Source of the DNA: Nocardia sp. NBC_00565
GTDB taxonomy: Bacteria; Actinomycetota; Actinomycetes; Mycobacteriales; Mycobacteriaceae
DNA: 64,000 nt
Assembly (NCBI RefSeq): GCF_036345915.1
Contig: NZ_CP107785.1
Location: 5,952,001-6,016,000 of the forward strand
Direction: 5' to 3'
Each line of letters opens with the position of its first letter. The stretch's first letter is position 1. The notes beneath the pieces were generated by a model. The model had not been told where the DNA came from. It was given only the letters and a program-made list of their open reading frames with translations, and made no database searches. The position numbers and the translations under genes were made by a program. Shown one piece after another: positions 19,252 to 27,853 of this stretch.

Positions 19252-20919
19252 ATGTCACACAACTTCGCCGACCTGTTCGAGCACTCCGTCGACGCTATGC
19301 CGGAGCGCACCGCACTGATCGAGGGTGATATCGCGCTGACCTTCGCCGAGATCGACGCCCGCGCCAATCGACTGGCCGACCATCTGATCTCGATCGGCGT
19401 CGGCCCCGGCGTCCATGTGGGTTTTCAGATGCACAACGGCATCGCGACCATGGTGACCCTCATCGCGTGCTTCAAAGCGCGAGCCGTCCCCATCAATATC
19501 AACTACCGCTACGGCGTCGACGAGTTGCGCTACCTCTACGACAACGCGGACCTCGAAGTGCTGGTGTACCACGCCACCTACACCGCGGCGGTGCTGGCGG
19601 CAGCCGCACAGGCACCCGGACTCCGGCACCTGATCGTCGTCGACGACACCACCGCACCAGATGCCCTGGTAACCCCCAATGTCGCGGCAACCGTCATCGC
19701 GACGAACGCCGGAATCCATCGTCCACCAGCAGATCCGGTGCCATACGCGAAGGCCCTCGCCAACGGCGACCCCACCCGCCGCAGCATCGACCGCACCCCC
19801 GACGACCTGTTCATGATGTACACCGGCGGCACCACCGGCCGCCCCAAGGGCGTCATGTGGCGACAGGAGGACATGTGGCGCGTCCTCGGCGGCGGCATCG
19901 ACTTCTATACCGGCGAACCGGTTTCCGACGAATACCAGCAGTCCCGGGTCGGCGCGCAAGGCGAGTCGAGTACGTGGTTCGTGCTCCCACCCCTCATCCA
20001 CGCCGCCGCGATGATGCCGACCTTCGCCGCCCTGTTGTCGGGCAATGCCGTGATATTCGAACCGAAATTCGACGCACGCCGAGTCTGGCGGGTGGTCGAA
20101 CAGCGCCGTCCGCAGATCATGGTCATCACCGGCGATGCGATGGCGCGCCCGCTGATCGACGAATACCGCACCGCACCGGTCGACGCCGCCTCGCTCGTCG
20201 CCATCGCCTCGGGTGCGGCATTGCTATCGCAACCGGTGAAAAACGCACTGCTGGAACTGTTTCCGTGGGCCGTGGTCTCCGATTCCATCGGCTCCTCCGA
20301 AACCGGTTTCGGCGGTATCGGTTTCGCGCAGAAGGACGACAATCCGGGGCGCGGTCCCCGCGTGCAGAGCGGCCGGGGCGCCATCGTGGTCGATGACGCG
20401 GGGTGCCCGGTCGAACCGGGTTCCGAAGGCTGGCTCGCCAAGACCGGCGCGGTGCCGATCGGCTATTACAAGGATCCGGCGAAGACCGAGCGACTCTTCA
20501 AGACGGTCGACGGCACGCGGATCGTGGTGACCGACGATCGTGCCAAGGTCGAGGCGGACGGTTCGGTGACACTGATCGGCCGCGGCAATATGGTCGTCAA
20601 TACCGGCGGCGAGAAGGTCTTCGTCGAAGAGGTCGAGAGCGTGGTGAAGGCGCACGACGCCATCTACGACGCCGTGGTGATCGGGGTACCGCACGAGCGC
20701 TGGGGCCAGCAGGTGGCGGCGGTCGTCTCCGTCGCCGGCGGCGAACCGGTGGATTTCGCCGCGCTGGAGACCCATGTGCGCCGGCATCTGGCGGGCTACA
20801 AGGTACCGAGGAAGATCTGGCTCGCCGAGGTGGTCACGCGGGCGCCGAGCGGCAAGCCGGACTACCGTTGGGCCACGGAGTTCGCGGCCGGTCACGCACC
20901 GGATCATCAGGCGGATTGA
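19252..20919 (+). CDS. Acyl-CoA synthetase (AMP-binding, FadD-like)
   Basis: This adenylate-forming enzyme of 555 residues has the AMP-binding P-loop MYTGGTTGRPKGVMW (about residues 184-198), the SDSIGSSETG adenine-binding segment, and the C-terminal hinge and lysine region (TDDRAKVEADGSVTLIGRGNMVVNTGGEKVFVEEVE, with the catalytic lysine in APSGKPDYRW). It should activate a carboxylic acid with ATP and CoA. It is the last gene of the CYP123-like operon, 12 bp after the unknown gene. The acid formed by the aldehyde dehydrogenases is its probable substrate, linking the P450 oxidation to beta-oxidation. Confidence 0.9.
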   Translation: MSHNFADLFEHSVDAMPERTALIEGDIALTFAEIDARANRLADHLISIGVGPGVHVGFQMHNGIATMVTLIACFKARAVPININYRYGVDELRYLYDNADLEVLVYHATYTAAVLAAAAQAPGLRHLIVVDDTTAPDALVTPNVAATVIATNAGIHRPPADPVPYAKALANGDPTRRSIDRTPDDLFMMYTGGTTGRPKGVMWRQEDMWRVLGGGIDFYTGEPVSDEYQQSRVGAQGESSTWFVLPPLIHAAAMMPTFAALLSGNAVIFEPKFDARRVWRVVEQRRPQIMVITGDAMARPLIDEYRTAPVDAASLVAIASGAALLSQPVKNALLELFPWAVVSDSIGSSETGFGGIGFAQKDDNPGRGPRVQSGRGAIVVDDAGCPVEPGSEGWLAKTGAVPIGYYKDPAKTERLFKTVDGTRIVVTDDRAKVEADGSVTLIGRGNMVVNTGGEKVFVEEVESVVKAHDAIYDAVVIGVPHERWGQQVAAVVSVAGGEPVDFAALETHVRRHLAGYKVPRKIWLAEVVTRAPSGKPDYRWATEFAAGHAPDHQAD

Positions 20920-20977
20920 GTATGTCTCGATGGGCATTCAACCAGGTCATCCCTACCGAGGCTCTGGCAGCGGCAGT

Positions 20978-21002
20978 GAGAACGTGTTCTAATTCGAGAA
21001 CA
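20978..21002. promoter_or_regulatory. Overlapping GAAC/GTTC palindromes before aldehyde dehydrogenase-CYP125-like unit
   Basis: AGAAC-GT-GTTCT (20979-20990) is a perfect palindrome, and its right arm forms a second perfect inverted repeat, TGTTCT-AATTCG-AGAACA (20985-21002). The first matches seven of eight fixed bases of the KstR-type consensus TnnAACnnGTTnnA. The element lies 26-51 bp before ATG 21029. Confidence 0.6.
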
Positions 21003-21028
21003 TCTGCCGTCGTTGAAAAGTAGGTCTG

Positions 21029-22624
21029 ATGAGCACAACAGAAACCAATAAAGATGCCGCACTCGCCTTGCCCGCCCGGATCACCGCGGAACTGGTCGGC
21101 CGACTGACCGATCTGGTCGCGTCGAGCGGAACCGCCGCCCCGTACTCGATGATCGAGGTCTACACCGGAGCCGTCGTCGGCGACCTGCCCCAGTCGACAC
21201 CGGAGGACCTCACCACCGCCTACGCGACCGCGCGAGCCGCCCAACAGGAATGGGCCACCTGGCCGCTGCAGCGCCGCCTCCGAGTCTTCGAACGCGCACA
21301 CGAGCTGATCCTCGCCGAACACGAGACCATCGCCGACCTGATCCAGATCGGCTGCGGCAAGACCCGCCGGATGGCCTTCGAGGAGTCCTGCGACGTTCCG
21401 ATGGTCATCAGCCATTACCTCAAGACCGCGCGCCGGGTACTGAAGCCCAAGCGCCGCGGCGGCCCGGTACCGCTGATCACCACCTCGACCGAGGAACACC
21501 GTCCCAAGGGCGTCGTCGCGGTCATCGCACCGTGGAATTTCCCGTTCGCCATCGCGCTCTCGGATTCGATGCCCGCGCTGATGGCGGGCAACGGCGTCGT
21601 ACTCAAGCCCGATAACAAGACCGCGCTCTGCGCGCTGTTCGGGGTGGAGCTGCTGTACCGGGCGGGCCTGCCGAAGGGGCTGTTCCAGGTCGTATGCGGC
21701 GAGGGCCCCGATGTCGGTCCGACGTTGATCGACAATGCCGACTTCGTCATGTTCACCGGCTCCACCGCGACCGGACGGGTGGTCGGCGCGGGCGCGGGCC
21801 GCAATCTGATCGGCTGCAGCCTCGAACTCGGCGGCAAGAACCCGATGATCGTGCTGGACGACGCGAATCTCGACGAGGTCATTCCCGGTGCGGCGTTCTC
21901 GGTCTTCGCGAACTCGGGCCAGGCGTGTATGCATATCGAGCGGATCTACGTGCAGGACCGCGTCTATGACGAGTTCGTACGCCGATTGGTCACGGCCGCG
22001 GACGAATTGAACGCCCACATCGGCGCGGCTTACGACTACACACCGGAATTCGGTTCACTGGTCTCGGTGCCGCATCTCGAGCGGGTAGCGGCCCATGTCG
22101 AGGACGCCCGTGCGAAGGGCGCGACGGTATTGACCGGCGGCAAGGCGCGACCCGATATCGGCCCGGCGTTCTACGAGCCGACCGTACTTACCGGCGTCAC
22201 CCCCGAGATGACCCACGCGACCATGGAAACCTTCGGCCCGGTGGTCAGCGTTTACCGATTCACCGACGAGCAGGAGGCGATCCGGCTCGCCAACGACACC
22301 GACTACGGCTTGAACGCCAGCGTCTGGAGCCGAGACCTGACCCACGCCAACCGCATCGCCGCACACCTCGAGGCCGGGAATATCAATATCAACGACGGCT
22401 TCGTCACCACCTACGCCGCCAAGGCCACGCCCTCCGGCGGCATCAAACAATCCGGCGTCGGCACCAGGCACGGCGATCAGGGCCTGTTGAAGTACACCGA
22501 CACCGTCAATATCGGCGTGCAGAAACGCCAATTGATGGCGGCCCGCGCGGGCCTGCCCTACGCCAAGCAGCTGCAGACCACGTTGACGACCCTGCGGCTC
22601 ATGCGCCGAATCAGGTTGCGCTGA
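21029..22624 (+). CDS. Aldehyde dehydrogenase (succinate-semialdehyde-dehydrogenase-like)
   Basis: The enzyme is an aldehyde dehydrogenase of 531 residues with the catalytic glutamate in LELGGKNPM, the nucleophilic cysteine in NSGQACMHIER, the Rossmann segment MFTGSTATGR, and IAPWNFPFAIAL. It belongs to the group that includes GabD2-like succinate-semialdehyde dehydrogenases, but this group is broad and long-chain or terpenoid aldehydes are equally possible. It heads a transcription unit with a CYP125-like P450 25 bp downstream, and a palindromic operator precedes it. The C-terminus is extended by a basic tail (LRLMRRIRLR), which may associate with membranes. Confidence 0.85.
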   Translation: MSTTETNKDAALALPARITAELVGRLTDLVASSGTAAPYSMIEVYTGAVVGDLPQSTPEDLTTAYATARAAQQEWATWPLQRRLRVFERAHELILAEHETIADLIQIGCGKTRRMAFEESCDVPMVISHYLKTARRVLKPKRRGGPVPLITTSTEEHRPKGVVAVIAPWNFPFAIALSDSMPALMAGNGVVLKPDNKTALCALFGVELLYRAGLPKGLFQVVCGEGPDVGPTLIDNADFVMFTGSTATGRVVGAGAGRNLIGCSLELGGKNPMIVLDDANLDEVIPGAAFSVFANSGQACMHIERIYVQDRVYDEFVRRLVTAADELNAHIGAAYDYTPEFGSLVSVPHLERVAAHVEDARAKGATVLTGGKARPDIGPAFYEPTVLTGVTPEMTHATMETFGPVVSVYRFTDEQEAIRLANDTDYGLNASVWSRDLTHANRIAAHLEAGNININDGFVTTYAAKATPSGGIKQSGVGTRHGDQGLLKYTDTVNIGVQKRQLMAARAGLPYAKQLQTTLTTLRLMRRIRLR

Positions 22625-22649
22625 ACCGCATTTCACCCAGGAGGTAGCT

Positions 22650-23876
22650 ATGGCAGCGCCCGCTTTCCCGGCAGGCTTCGATTTCACCGATCCCGCGCTG
22701 TGGGAAAACCGCATGCCGATCGAGGAGTTCGCGACCCTGCGCCGCACCGCACCGGTGTGGTGGTGCGCGCAGCCCGACGCGACCTCGGGCGGCTTCCGCG
22801 ACGGCGGGTACTGGGTGGTCAGCAAATACGAAGACGTGAAGGAGATTTCGCGCAGTCCGGAGATCTACTCCTCCGCGCAGAAGGGCGCCATCATCCGGCT
22901 GCCCGACGATATCACCCCGGAACAGATCGAACTCACCGGCGCGATGCTGATCAATATGGATGCGCCGAAGCACGCCAAGACGCGCCGGATCGTCTCCAAG
23001 GGTTTCACCCCACGTGCGGTAGAGGGCCTGCGCGCCGCGCTGACCGAACGCGCGGCGCGAATCGTGCACGAGGCCAAGCAGACCGGCGGCGGTGACTTCG
23101 TCCAGCAGGTCGCCTGCGAACTTCCACTACAGGCCATCGCGGAACTGCTCGGCGTGCCGAATGACGACCGCCACAAGCTGTTCGAATGGTCCAACCAGGC
23201 GCTGAACTACGACGATCCGGAGTACGGCGACGCGAATGCCGCCTTCGCCGAAATCCTCGGCTACGCCTGGAATATGGCCGAACAGCGGCGCGCCTGTCCG
23301 GTCGACGACATCGTCACTCAATTGGTGCAGGCCGATGTGGACGGCGAGTCGCTCGGCTCCGATGAGTTCGGATTCTTCGTCATCCTGTTGGCCATCGCCG
23401 GCAACGAGACCACCCGCAACGCCATCACACACGGTATGAAGGCCTTCGTCGACCATCCGGAACAGTGGGAGCTGTATCGGGAGCAGCGCCCGCGCACCGC
23501 CCCCGACGAGATCGTGCGCTGGGCCACCCCGGTGAATGCCTTCCAGCGCACGGCGGCAGCGGACACCGAACTCGGTGGGCAGCAGATCAAGAAAGGCCAG
23601 CGGCTGGGAATCTTCTACAGCTCGGCCAACTTCGACGAGGACGCCTTCGAGAATCCGTTCACCTTCGACATACTGCGCGATCCCAACCCGCACGTCGCTT
23701 TCGGCGGCACCGGCGCGCATTACTGCGTCGGGGCGAATCTGGCGCGGCTGGAAATCGACCTCATGTTCAATGCGATCGCCGATGTGATGCCCAAGATCAG
23801 CCAGGTCACCGATCCGGTACGGTTGCGGTCGGGGTGGATCAATGGAATCAAGAACTGGCAGGTGCGATACGAATGA
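22650..23876 (+). CDS. Cytochrome P450, CYP125-like
   Basis: The P450 has 408 residues. The heme-binding motif is GGTGAHYCVGANLAR with C359, the I-helix motif AIAGNETTRN and the K-helix ExxR DEIVRWATP. Long stretches (GFDFTDPALWENRMPIEEFA, AGNETTRNAITHGMKAF, RSGWINGIKNWQVRYE) closely parallel mycobacterial CYP125, the steroid C26/C27 hydroxylase that starts cholesterol side-chain degradation. AGGAGG lies 8 bases before the ATG. The stop overlaps the downstream peroxidase start (ATGA). Sterol or related terpenoid side-chain oxidation is the best guess, but CYP125-family members differ in substrate and no other core cholesterol genes occur in the window. Confidence 0.9.
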   Translation: MAAPAFPAGFDFTDPALWENRMPIEEFATLRRTAPVWWCAQPDATSGGFRDGGYWVVSKYEDVKEISRSPEIYSSAQKGAIIRLPDDITPEQIELTGAMLINMDAPKHAKTRRIVSKGFTPRAVEGLRAALTERAARIVHEAKQTGGGDFVQQVACELPLQAIAELLGVPNDDRHKLFEWSNQALNYDDPEYGDANAAFAEILGYAWNMAEQRRACPVDDIVTQLVQADVDGESLGSDEFGFFVILLAIAGNETTRNAITHGMKAFVDHPEQWELYREQRPRTAPDEIVRWATPVNAFQRTAAADTELGGQQIKKGQRLGIFYSSANFDEDAFENPFTFDILRDPNPHVAFGGTGAHYCVGANLARLEIDLMFNAIADVMPKISQVTDPVRLRSGWINGIKNWQVRYE

Positions 23877-24358
23877 ACATTCGCAACATTCCACTACGTA
23901 CCCTCTCCGGCGACCCGGCCACACTGGGCGAACTCGTCGGGGACAAGGCGGTACTGCTGGTCAACGTGGCCTCCAAATGTGGTCTGACACCGCAGTACAC
24001 CGGTCTCGTCGAACTGCAGAAGACCTACGGAGATCGCGGCTTCAGTGTGGTCGGCGTCCCATGTAACCAATTCATGGGCCAGGAGCCGGGCACGGCCGAG
24101 GAGATCGCGGAATTCTGTTCGACCACCTACGGCGTCGACTTTCCGCTACTGGAGAAGACCGATGTCAACGGCGAGGAGCGGCATCCGCTCTACAGCGCGC
24201 TGGTGGAAACCGCGGATACCGAGGGCGCGGCCGGTGATATCCAGTGGAACTTCGAGAAGTTCCTGATCGACCGGGAGGGTGCGGTGATCGGCCGGTTCCG
24301 GCCGCGGACCACACCCGATGACGCGGCGGTCGTATCCGCCGTCGAATCGGTGCTGTAG
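23873..24358 (+). CDS. Glutathione-peroxidase-family thiol peroxidase
   Basis: This peroxidase of 161 residues has the peroxidatic cysteine C36 in NVASKCGLTPQY, the glutamine in GVPCNQFMGQE and the tryptophan/asparagine in WNFEKF, completing the catalytic tetrad of the glutathione peroxidase fold. It uses cysteine, not selenocysteine. A second cysteine in the EFCSTTYG region could serve as the resolving residue for thioredoxin-dependent turnover, the usual mode in bacteria lacking glutathione. The start overlaps the CYP125-like stop by ATGA. It probably removes peroxides, possibly those formed by P450 uncoupling. A strong hairpin follows the gene. Confidence 0.9.
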   Translation: MNIRNIPLRTLSGDPATLGELVGDKAVLLVNVASKCGLTPQYTGLVELQKTYGDRGFSVVGVPCNQFMGQEPGTAEEIAEFCSTTYGVDFPLLEKTDVNGEERHPLYSALVETADTEGAAGDIQWNFEKFLIDREGAVIGRFRPRTTPDDAAVVSAVESVL

Positions 24359-24377
24359 CAACCAGCAACAGACTTGG

Positions 24378-24404
24378 GCCGGAGCTCGTGACGCGAGCTC
24401 CGGC
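24378..24404. terminator. Strong hairpin terminator between peroxidase and TerD genes
   Basis: GCCGGAGCTCG (24378-24388) and CGAGCTCCGGC (24394-24404) form a perfect 11-bp stem with a five-base loop, followed on the plus strand by TCGTTCTGTT. It lies between convergent genes and can serve both. Confidence 0.8.
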
Positions 24405-24417
24405 TCGTTCTGTTCCC

Positions 24418-24999
24418 CTACGCCATCGCGAAGCGCAGCAGCGCCTGCTTATCCCCCTGCTTGATCTTGCCCTTGCGGTTGAGCACTTCCAGCTGCCAGC
24501 TGTCGCCGCTGCGGAAGGCGCGCGCGACGGCATTGGCATTATCGGCGCCGAGCAGCGAGGGCCAGATATCGGCCACCTGCTGGGCGGCGCCACCGGTCGC
24601 GTCGTAGACCTTGAAACTGATGTTGTTCGCCTTCTCGAACGAACTGCCCTTCTTGAACGCGGCGGCCACGAAGATGATGGCGTCGATACCGCCGGGCACA
24701 TTGGCGAAGGTGACGTGCACCGATTCGTCGTCACCGGTGGCGGCGCCGGTCTGCTCATCGCCGGTGTGCTGGACCGAGCCGTTGCCCAGCGGGTCGAGGG
24801 AGTCGAGACCGGCGAAACGCACTGGCTCGGAGCCTTGCATCAGGATGGCGATCAGATCCAGGTCCACCCCGCGCTTGCGGCGCAATATGCCGAGCGCGCC
24901 GCCGCTGGTCCCGCCGGACGGGTCCCAACTCACCCCGACAGTCAGTTTGGTGATGCCGTTGAGATCCGCGGCGCCATCTTCCTTTTTGAGCGTGATCAT
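24418..24999 (-). CDS. terD: TerD family protein
   Basis: The protein has 193 residues and the TerD beta-sandwich pattern: the start MITLKKEDG with LTVGVSWDP, then VDLDLIAIL, and [14 protein letters not shown] with nearby aspartates, the acidic clusters that bind calcium in this family. TerD proteins occur in tellurite-resistance and general stress loci and in actinobacteria are often regulatory; their biochemistry is unclear. ATG 24999 fits the family start. The frame remains open upstream into a broken EF-Tu sequence, so a read-through form would be misleading. No other ter gene is adjacent. Confidence 0.8.
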   Translation of the reverse strand: MITLKKEDGAADLNGITKLTVGVSWDPSGGTSGGALGILRRKRGVDLDLIAILMQGSEPVRFAGLDSLDPLGNGSVQHTGDEQTGAATGDDESVHVTFANVPGGIDAIIFVAAAFKKGSSFEKANNISFKVYDATGGAAQQVADIWPSLLGADNANAVARAFRSGDSWQLEVLNRKGKIKQGDKQALLRFAMA

Positions 25000-25189
25000 G
25001 GCATCGACACTACAAGCGATTTCGGAACGACATGCGGCGCAAGTGTTCCGGAACACCCGCGCCGAACAGCCGTTTGTGCACTGTGTCTTGCGCCGCCTGC
25101 GGTAGCGGACCGCGCAGGGCTGCTGTAGTTGCACGACCATCGTGCTGTGGTCGTTGCGGTAGCTGTCCGAGGGCTGAGCCGCCTCCCGC

Positions 25190-25590
25190 GTCGGCCTTGT
25201 TGAGCGCCACCACGACCTGACGCGCGAGCAGCACATGCTCGGCCGTCTGCGGCATGACGCCATCCTGCGCCGAGACCACCAGAATGGCCCCGTCGAGCTG
25301 GACGCGCCGGTGATCATATTCTTCACGAAATCGGCGTGCCCCGGCATATCGATATGGGCGTAATGCCTGGTGGCGGTCTCATATTCGACGTGCGCGATAT
25401 TGATGGTTATCCCGCGCAACGCCTCCTCCGGCGCCCGGTCGATCCGCTCGAACGGCACGAAGCTGCCGCCGCCGCGCTCGGCGAGCACCTTGGTGATGGC
25501 GGCGGTCAGCGTCGTCTTCCCGTGATCGACATGACCCATGGTGCCGATGTTGAGATGCGGCTTGGTGCGAGCGTAGGTCTTCTTGGACAT
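25190..25590 (-). pseudogene. tuf: Broken elongation factor Tu (tuf) remnant
   Basis: The first 96 or so codons are plain EF-Tu: [19 protein letters not shown] (G1 P-loop), [14 protein letters not shown] (switch I) and [16 protein letters not shown] (G3). At 25301-25302 a codon has lost a base (GCG to TC). Homology continues in another frame with [29 protein letters not shown], lacks the GVPYI segment before VVALNKAD (G4), and ends there. Domains 2 and 3 are absent, so it cannot make a working factor. It still has an intact start and lies just upstream of terD. A second functional tuf must exist elsewhere. Confidence 0.85.
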
Positions 25591-25810
25591 GACTTTTCCC
25601 TGGCTAGGAATGATGGGGGACCTCTCTGCGACGGGCCACCTTCCCCGTCAGAGGTCCCGGGACATCCCGGGGAAGGTCACTTCGGGCGCCGCCGAAGTGC
25701 GCCGCAGCCATTGCTGCCGACGCCACCAGGGCAGCCGCCATCGCGCCCGCGACCGCGGACTCCAGAGCGATGGTGTGGCCGAACATGCCGAGAACTGTAC
25801 GGTCCGAGCC
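25591..25810. other. Upstream region of the tuf remnant
   Basis: This 220-bp stretch has no convincing gene. A 60-codon frame on the minus strand (25604-25786) has a hydrophobic alanine-rich start but no ribosome site or recognised relatives. A tight palindrome, CCCGGGA (25656-25662) and TCCCGGG (25665-25671), lies 65-80 bp upstream of the tuf start and may be a relic of the tuf leader or a regulatory site. Confidence 0.4.
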
Positions 25811-25848
25811 GAACCGGGCGCGAGCGATTTTTCGCTCGCGCCCGGTTC
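25811..25848 (-). terminator. Intrinsic terminator of the kinase gene
   Basis: A 17-bp perfect stem (25811-25827 with 25832-25848, GC-rich, ending GAACC/GGTTC) closes a TTTT loop, 12 bp past the kinase stop. No long U-tract follows, as is common in high-GC actinobacteria. Confidence 0.8.
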
Positions 25849-25860
25849 AGCGGGATGACA

Positions 25861-27693
25861 TCAGTTCAGCGGGGCCGAGCGCCACCAGCGCAGGACCTTG
25901 TCCTGGGCGCCGGCCAGGCCGTCGGCGTACATCAGGAATTGGGCCCGGTTCTTGTCGCCGGTGAAGGCGGTGACGATCTTGGGGCCGTCGTTGACGAATT
26001 TGTAGTTGGTGTAGGACTTTCCGCCGTTGGTGTCGGTCGACTTGGTGGCGTCCGACGGCAGCTTGCTCAGCACGCTCTGCACGTCGGAGGCGTTCTTGTA
26101 GACGTAGATGGTGTAGAACGGGTCGTCGTTGTCGCCGCCGCCGTAGCAATCCCATTGCGCGGTCCAGGCGCCGAAGTCCGGGGAGCCCGGTGTCGGCAGG
26201 GTCAGGTCGCCGGTCTTGTGGGCGTTGCATTTCGCGCCGTTGTAGCCGACCGAATCGGATTCGCTGGCGGGCACCATGCGCGGGAACTCTTTGCTGATCG
26301 CGGCCGCGGTGGCGTCGACGCCACCATTGGACGTGACGGACGTGGTCGTGGTGCCGCCGCCCCCGGAGGTCGACGAACCGCCGCCCGAGACGACGCCGAT
26401 GATCACCAGCACGATCACCAGCAGAACGACCAGCCCGACACACAGGGCGACGATCAGCCCGGTATTCGACTTGCGCTGTGGCGGCGGAACCGGCCGCACG
26501 CCACCGATCGGCGGCCGCGGCGGGCCCGGCGGAGTCGCGAACCCGAGCGGCTGCTGGTTGTAGGGATTGCTCGGATGCGGCTGCTGTTGCGTCGGCGCGG
26601 TCTGCATCGGCTGTGGACGCTGCGTGCTGTGTGCGGGATTGACGGTCGTCGGCGCCAGTGGCTGCGGCTGCATGGTCTGCGGTCCGCTGGTCTGCGGATA
26701 CGGTCCGGCGGTCTGTGGGTATGGTCCCGCGGTCTGCGGGTACGGCCCGTTGGTCACGGGCATCGGCTGCCCGGTGGTCGGGCGCGGGCCACCCGTCACG
26801 GGTATCGCCGGTCCGGTGCCGGGACGCGGTCCACCGACCACCGGCATCGACGGAACACTGGGGTTGGTGAGCGCCTGCTTGGCCGCGAGCGCGAATTCCG
26901 AGCAGGAGGCGAACCGGTCATCGGGCCGCTTGGCCATGGCCCGCGCCATCACCGCGTCCAGCTGGTAGGGCAGGCCGGGACGCACGCTGCTCAGCGCGGG
27001 GGGCGCGGCCTGCAGATGCCCCTGGATCACCGCCGCCGGATTGGTCGCCACGAACGGGCCGGACCCGGTGAACAGCCAGAACAGTGAGCACGCCAGCGAG
27101 TACTGATCCGATCGATGGTCGAGCGAGACGCCGGTGAGCTGTTCGGGCGAGGCGTAGGCCAGGGTGGCGGTGAAGGTGCCGGTCTGGGTGAGGTGACCGG
27201 TGTCGTCGCGCAGCCGCGCGATACCGAAGTCGGTCAGATAGACCCGCTCACCGCGTCCGCCACCGGAACGGGCCAACAGGATATTCGCCGGTTTCACATC
27301 GCGGTGCAGTACGCCCATGCCGTGCGCGTAATCGAGCGCGTCGGCGGTCTCCTTGATGATCTGGACCGCCCGCTCCGGCGGCAGCGACTTCGGATCGACC
27401 GACGCGGCGTCGATGCCATCGACGTACTGCATCGAGATCCACAGCTGCTCGTCGTCGAGGCCGCGGTCGTAGACGGTGACGATATTCGGGTGATCGAGCT
27501 GTGCGACCAGGTCCGCCTCCCGCTCGAACCGCGCCCGCACCTCCTTATCGAAGAACATCTCCCGATTCAGCAGTTTGAGCGCTGTCATCCGCGGCAACCG
27601 CGGATGTTTCGCCAGGTACACCGAACCCATGCCACCGCGACCCAATTGCCGATCGATGACATAGCCGGCGAATACGTCACCGCTGGCCAGCAT
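25861..27693 (-). CDS. Transmembrane Ser/Thr protein kinase (PknB-like) with extracellular sensor
   Basis: The kinase has 610 residues. The catalytic domain (about residues 8-265) has the glycine loop GRGGMGSVY, the VAIK-like lysine in MTALKLL, HRDVKPANILL, TDFGIA and YASPEQL, so it should be active. A long proline/glutamine-rich linker follows, with three GPYPQT(A/S) repeats and three PVxGGPRP-like repeats. One membrane helix (GLIVALCVGLVVLLVIVLVI) leads to a roughly 150-residue extracellular domain with cysteines that probably form disulfides. This resembles mycobacterial receptor kinases but lacks PASTA repeats. ATG 27693 has GGAG five bases upstream; the earlier ATG at 27786 has none. A paralogous kinase gene lies upstream on the same strand. 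Confidence 0.92.
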   Translation of the reverse strand: MLASGDVFAGYVIDRQLGRGGMGSVYLAKHPRLPRMTALKLLNREMFFDKEVRARFEREADLVAQLDHPNIVTVYDRGLDDEQLWISMQYVDGIDAASVDPKSLPPERAVQIIKETADALDYAHGMGVLHRDVKPANILLARSGGGRGERVYLTDFGIARLRDDTGHLTQTGTFTATLAYASPEQLTGVSLDHRSDQYSLACSLFWLFTGSGPFVATNPAAVIQGHLQAAPPALSSVRPGLPYQLDAVMARAMAKRPDDRFASCSEFALAAKQALTNPSVPSMPVVGGPRPGTGPAIPVTGGPRPTTGQPMPVTNGPYPQTAGPYPQTAGPYPQTSGPQTMQPQPLAPTTVNPAHSTQRPQPMQTAPTQQQPHPSNPYNQQPLGFATPPGPPRPPIGGVRPVPPPQRKSNTGLIVALCVGLVVLLVIVLVIIGVVSGGGSSTSGGGGTTTTSVTSNGGVDATAAAISKEFPRMVPASESDSVGYNGAKCNAHKTGDLTLPTPGSPDFGAWTAQWDCYGGGDNDDPFYTIYVYKNASDVQSVLSKLPSDATKSTDTNGGKSYTNYKFVNDGPKIVTAFTGDKNRAQFLMYADGLAGAQDKVLRWWRSAPLN

Positions 27694-27853
27694 GTCTGCT
27701 CCACTTCCCGCCGCGCATCGGGACCCACCGATGCACTGGCGTACCGCATGAGAATCCGCAATCAGGGCCCTGACCACGGAAAACATCGAAACCTTAGCAG
27801 GATTCGCTTAACCCCTGGTTATCGTCCGCTTATCGTTATTCGATAGCGCCCGG

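Noticed and set aside
25604..25786. 60-codon hydrophobic frame upstream of the tuf remnant
   Set aside because: The N-terminus looks signal-like, but there is no ribosome site and it covers the leader of the tuf relic.
25336..27087. Plus-strand frame of 583 codons over the kinase gene
   Set aside because: Antisense to a complete kinase; amino-acid composition is that of a reversed GC-rich frame.
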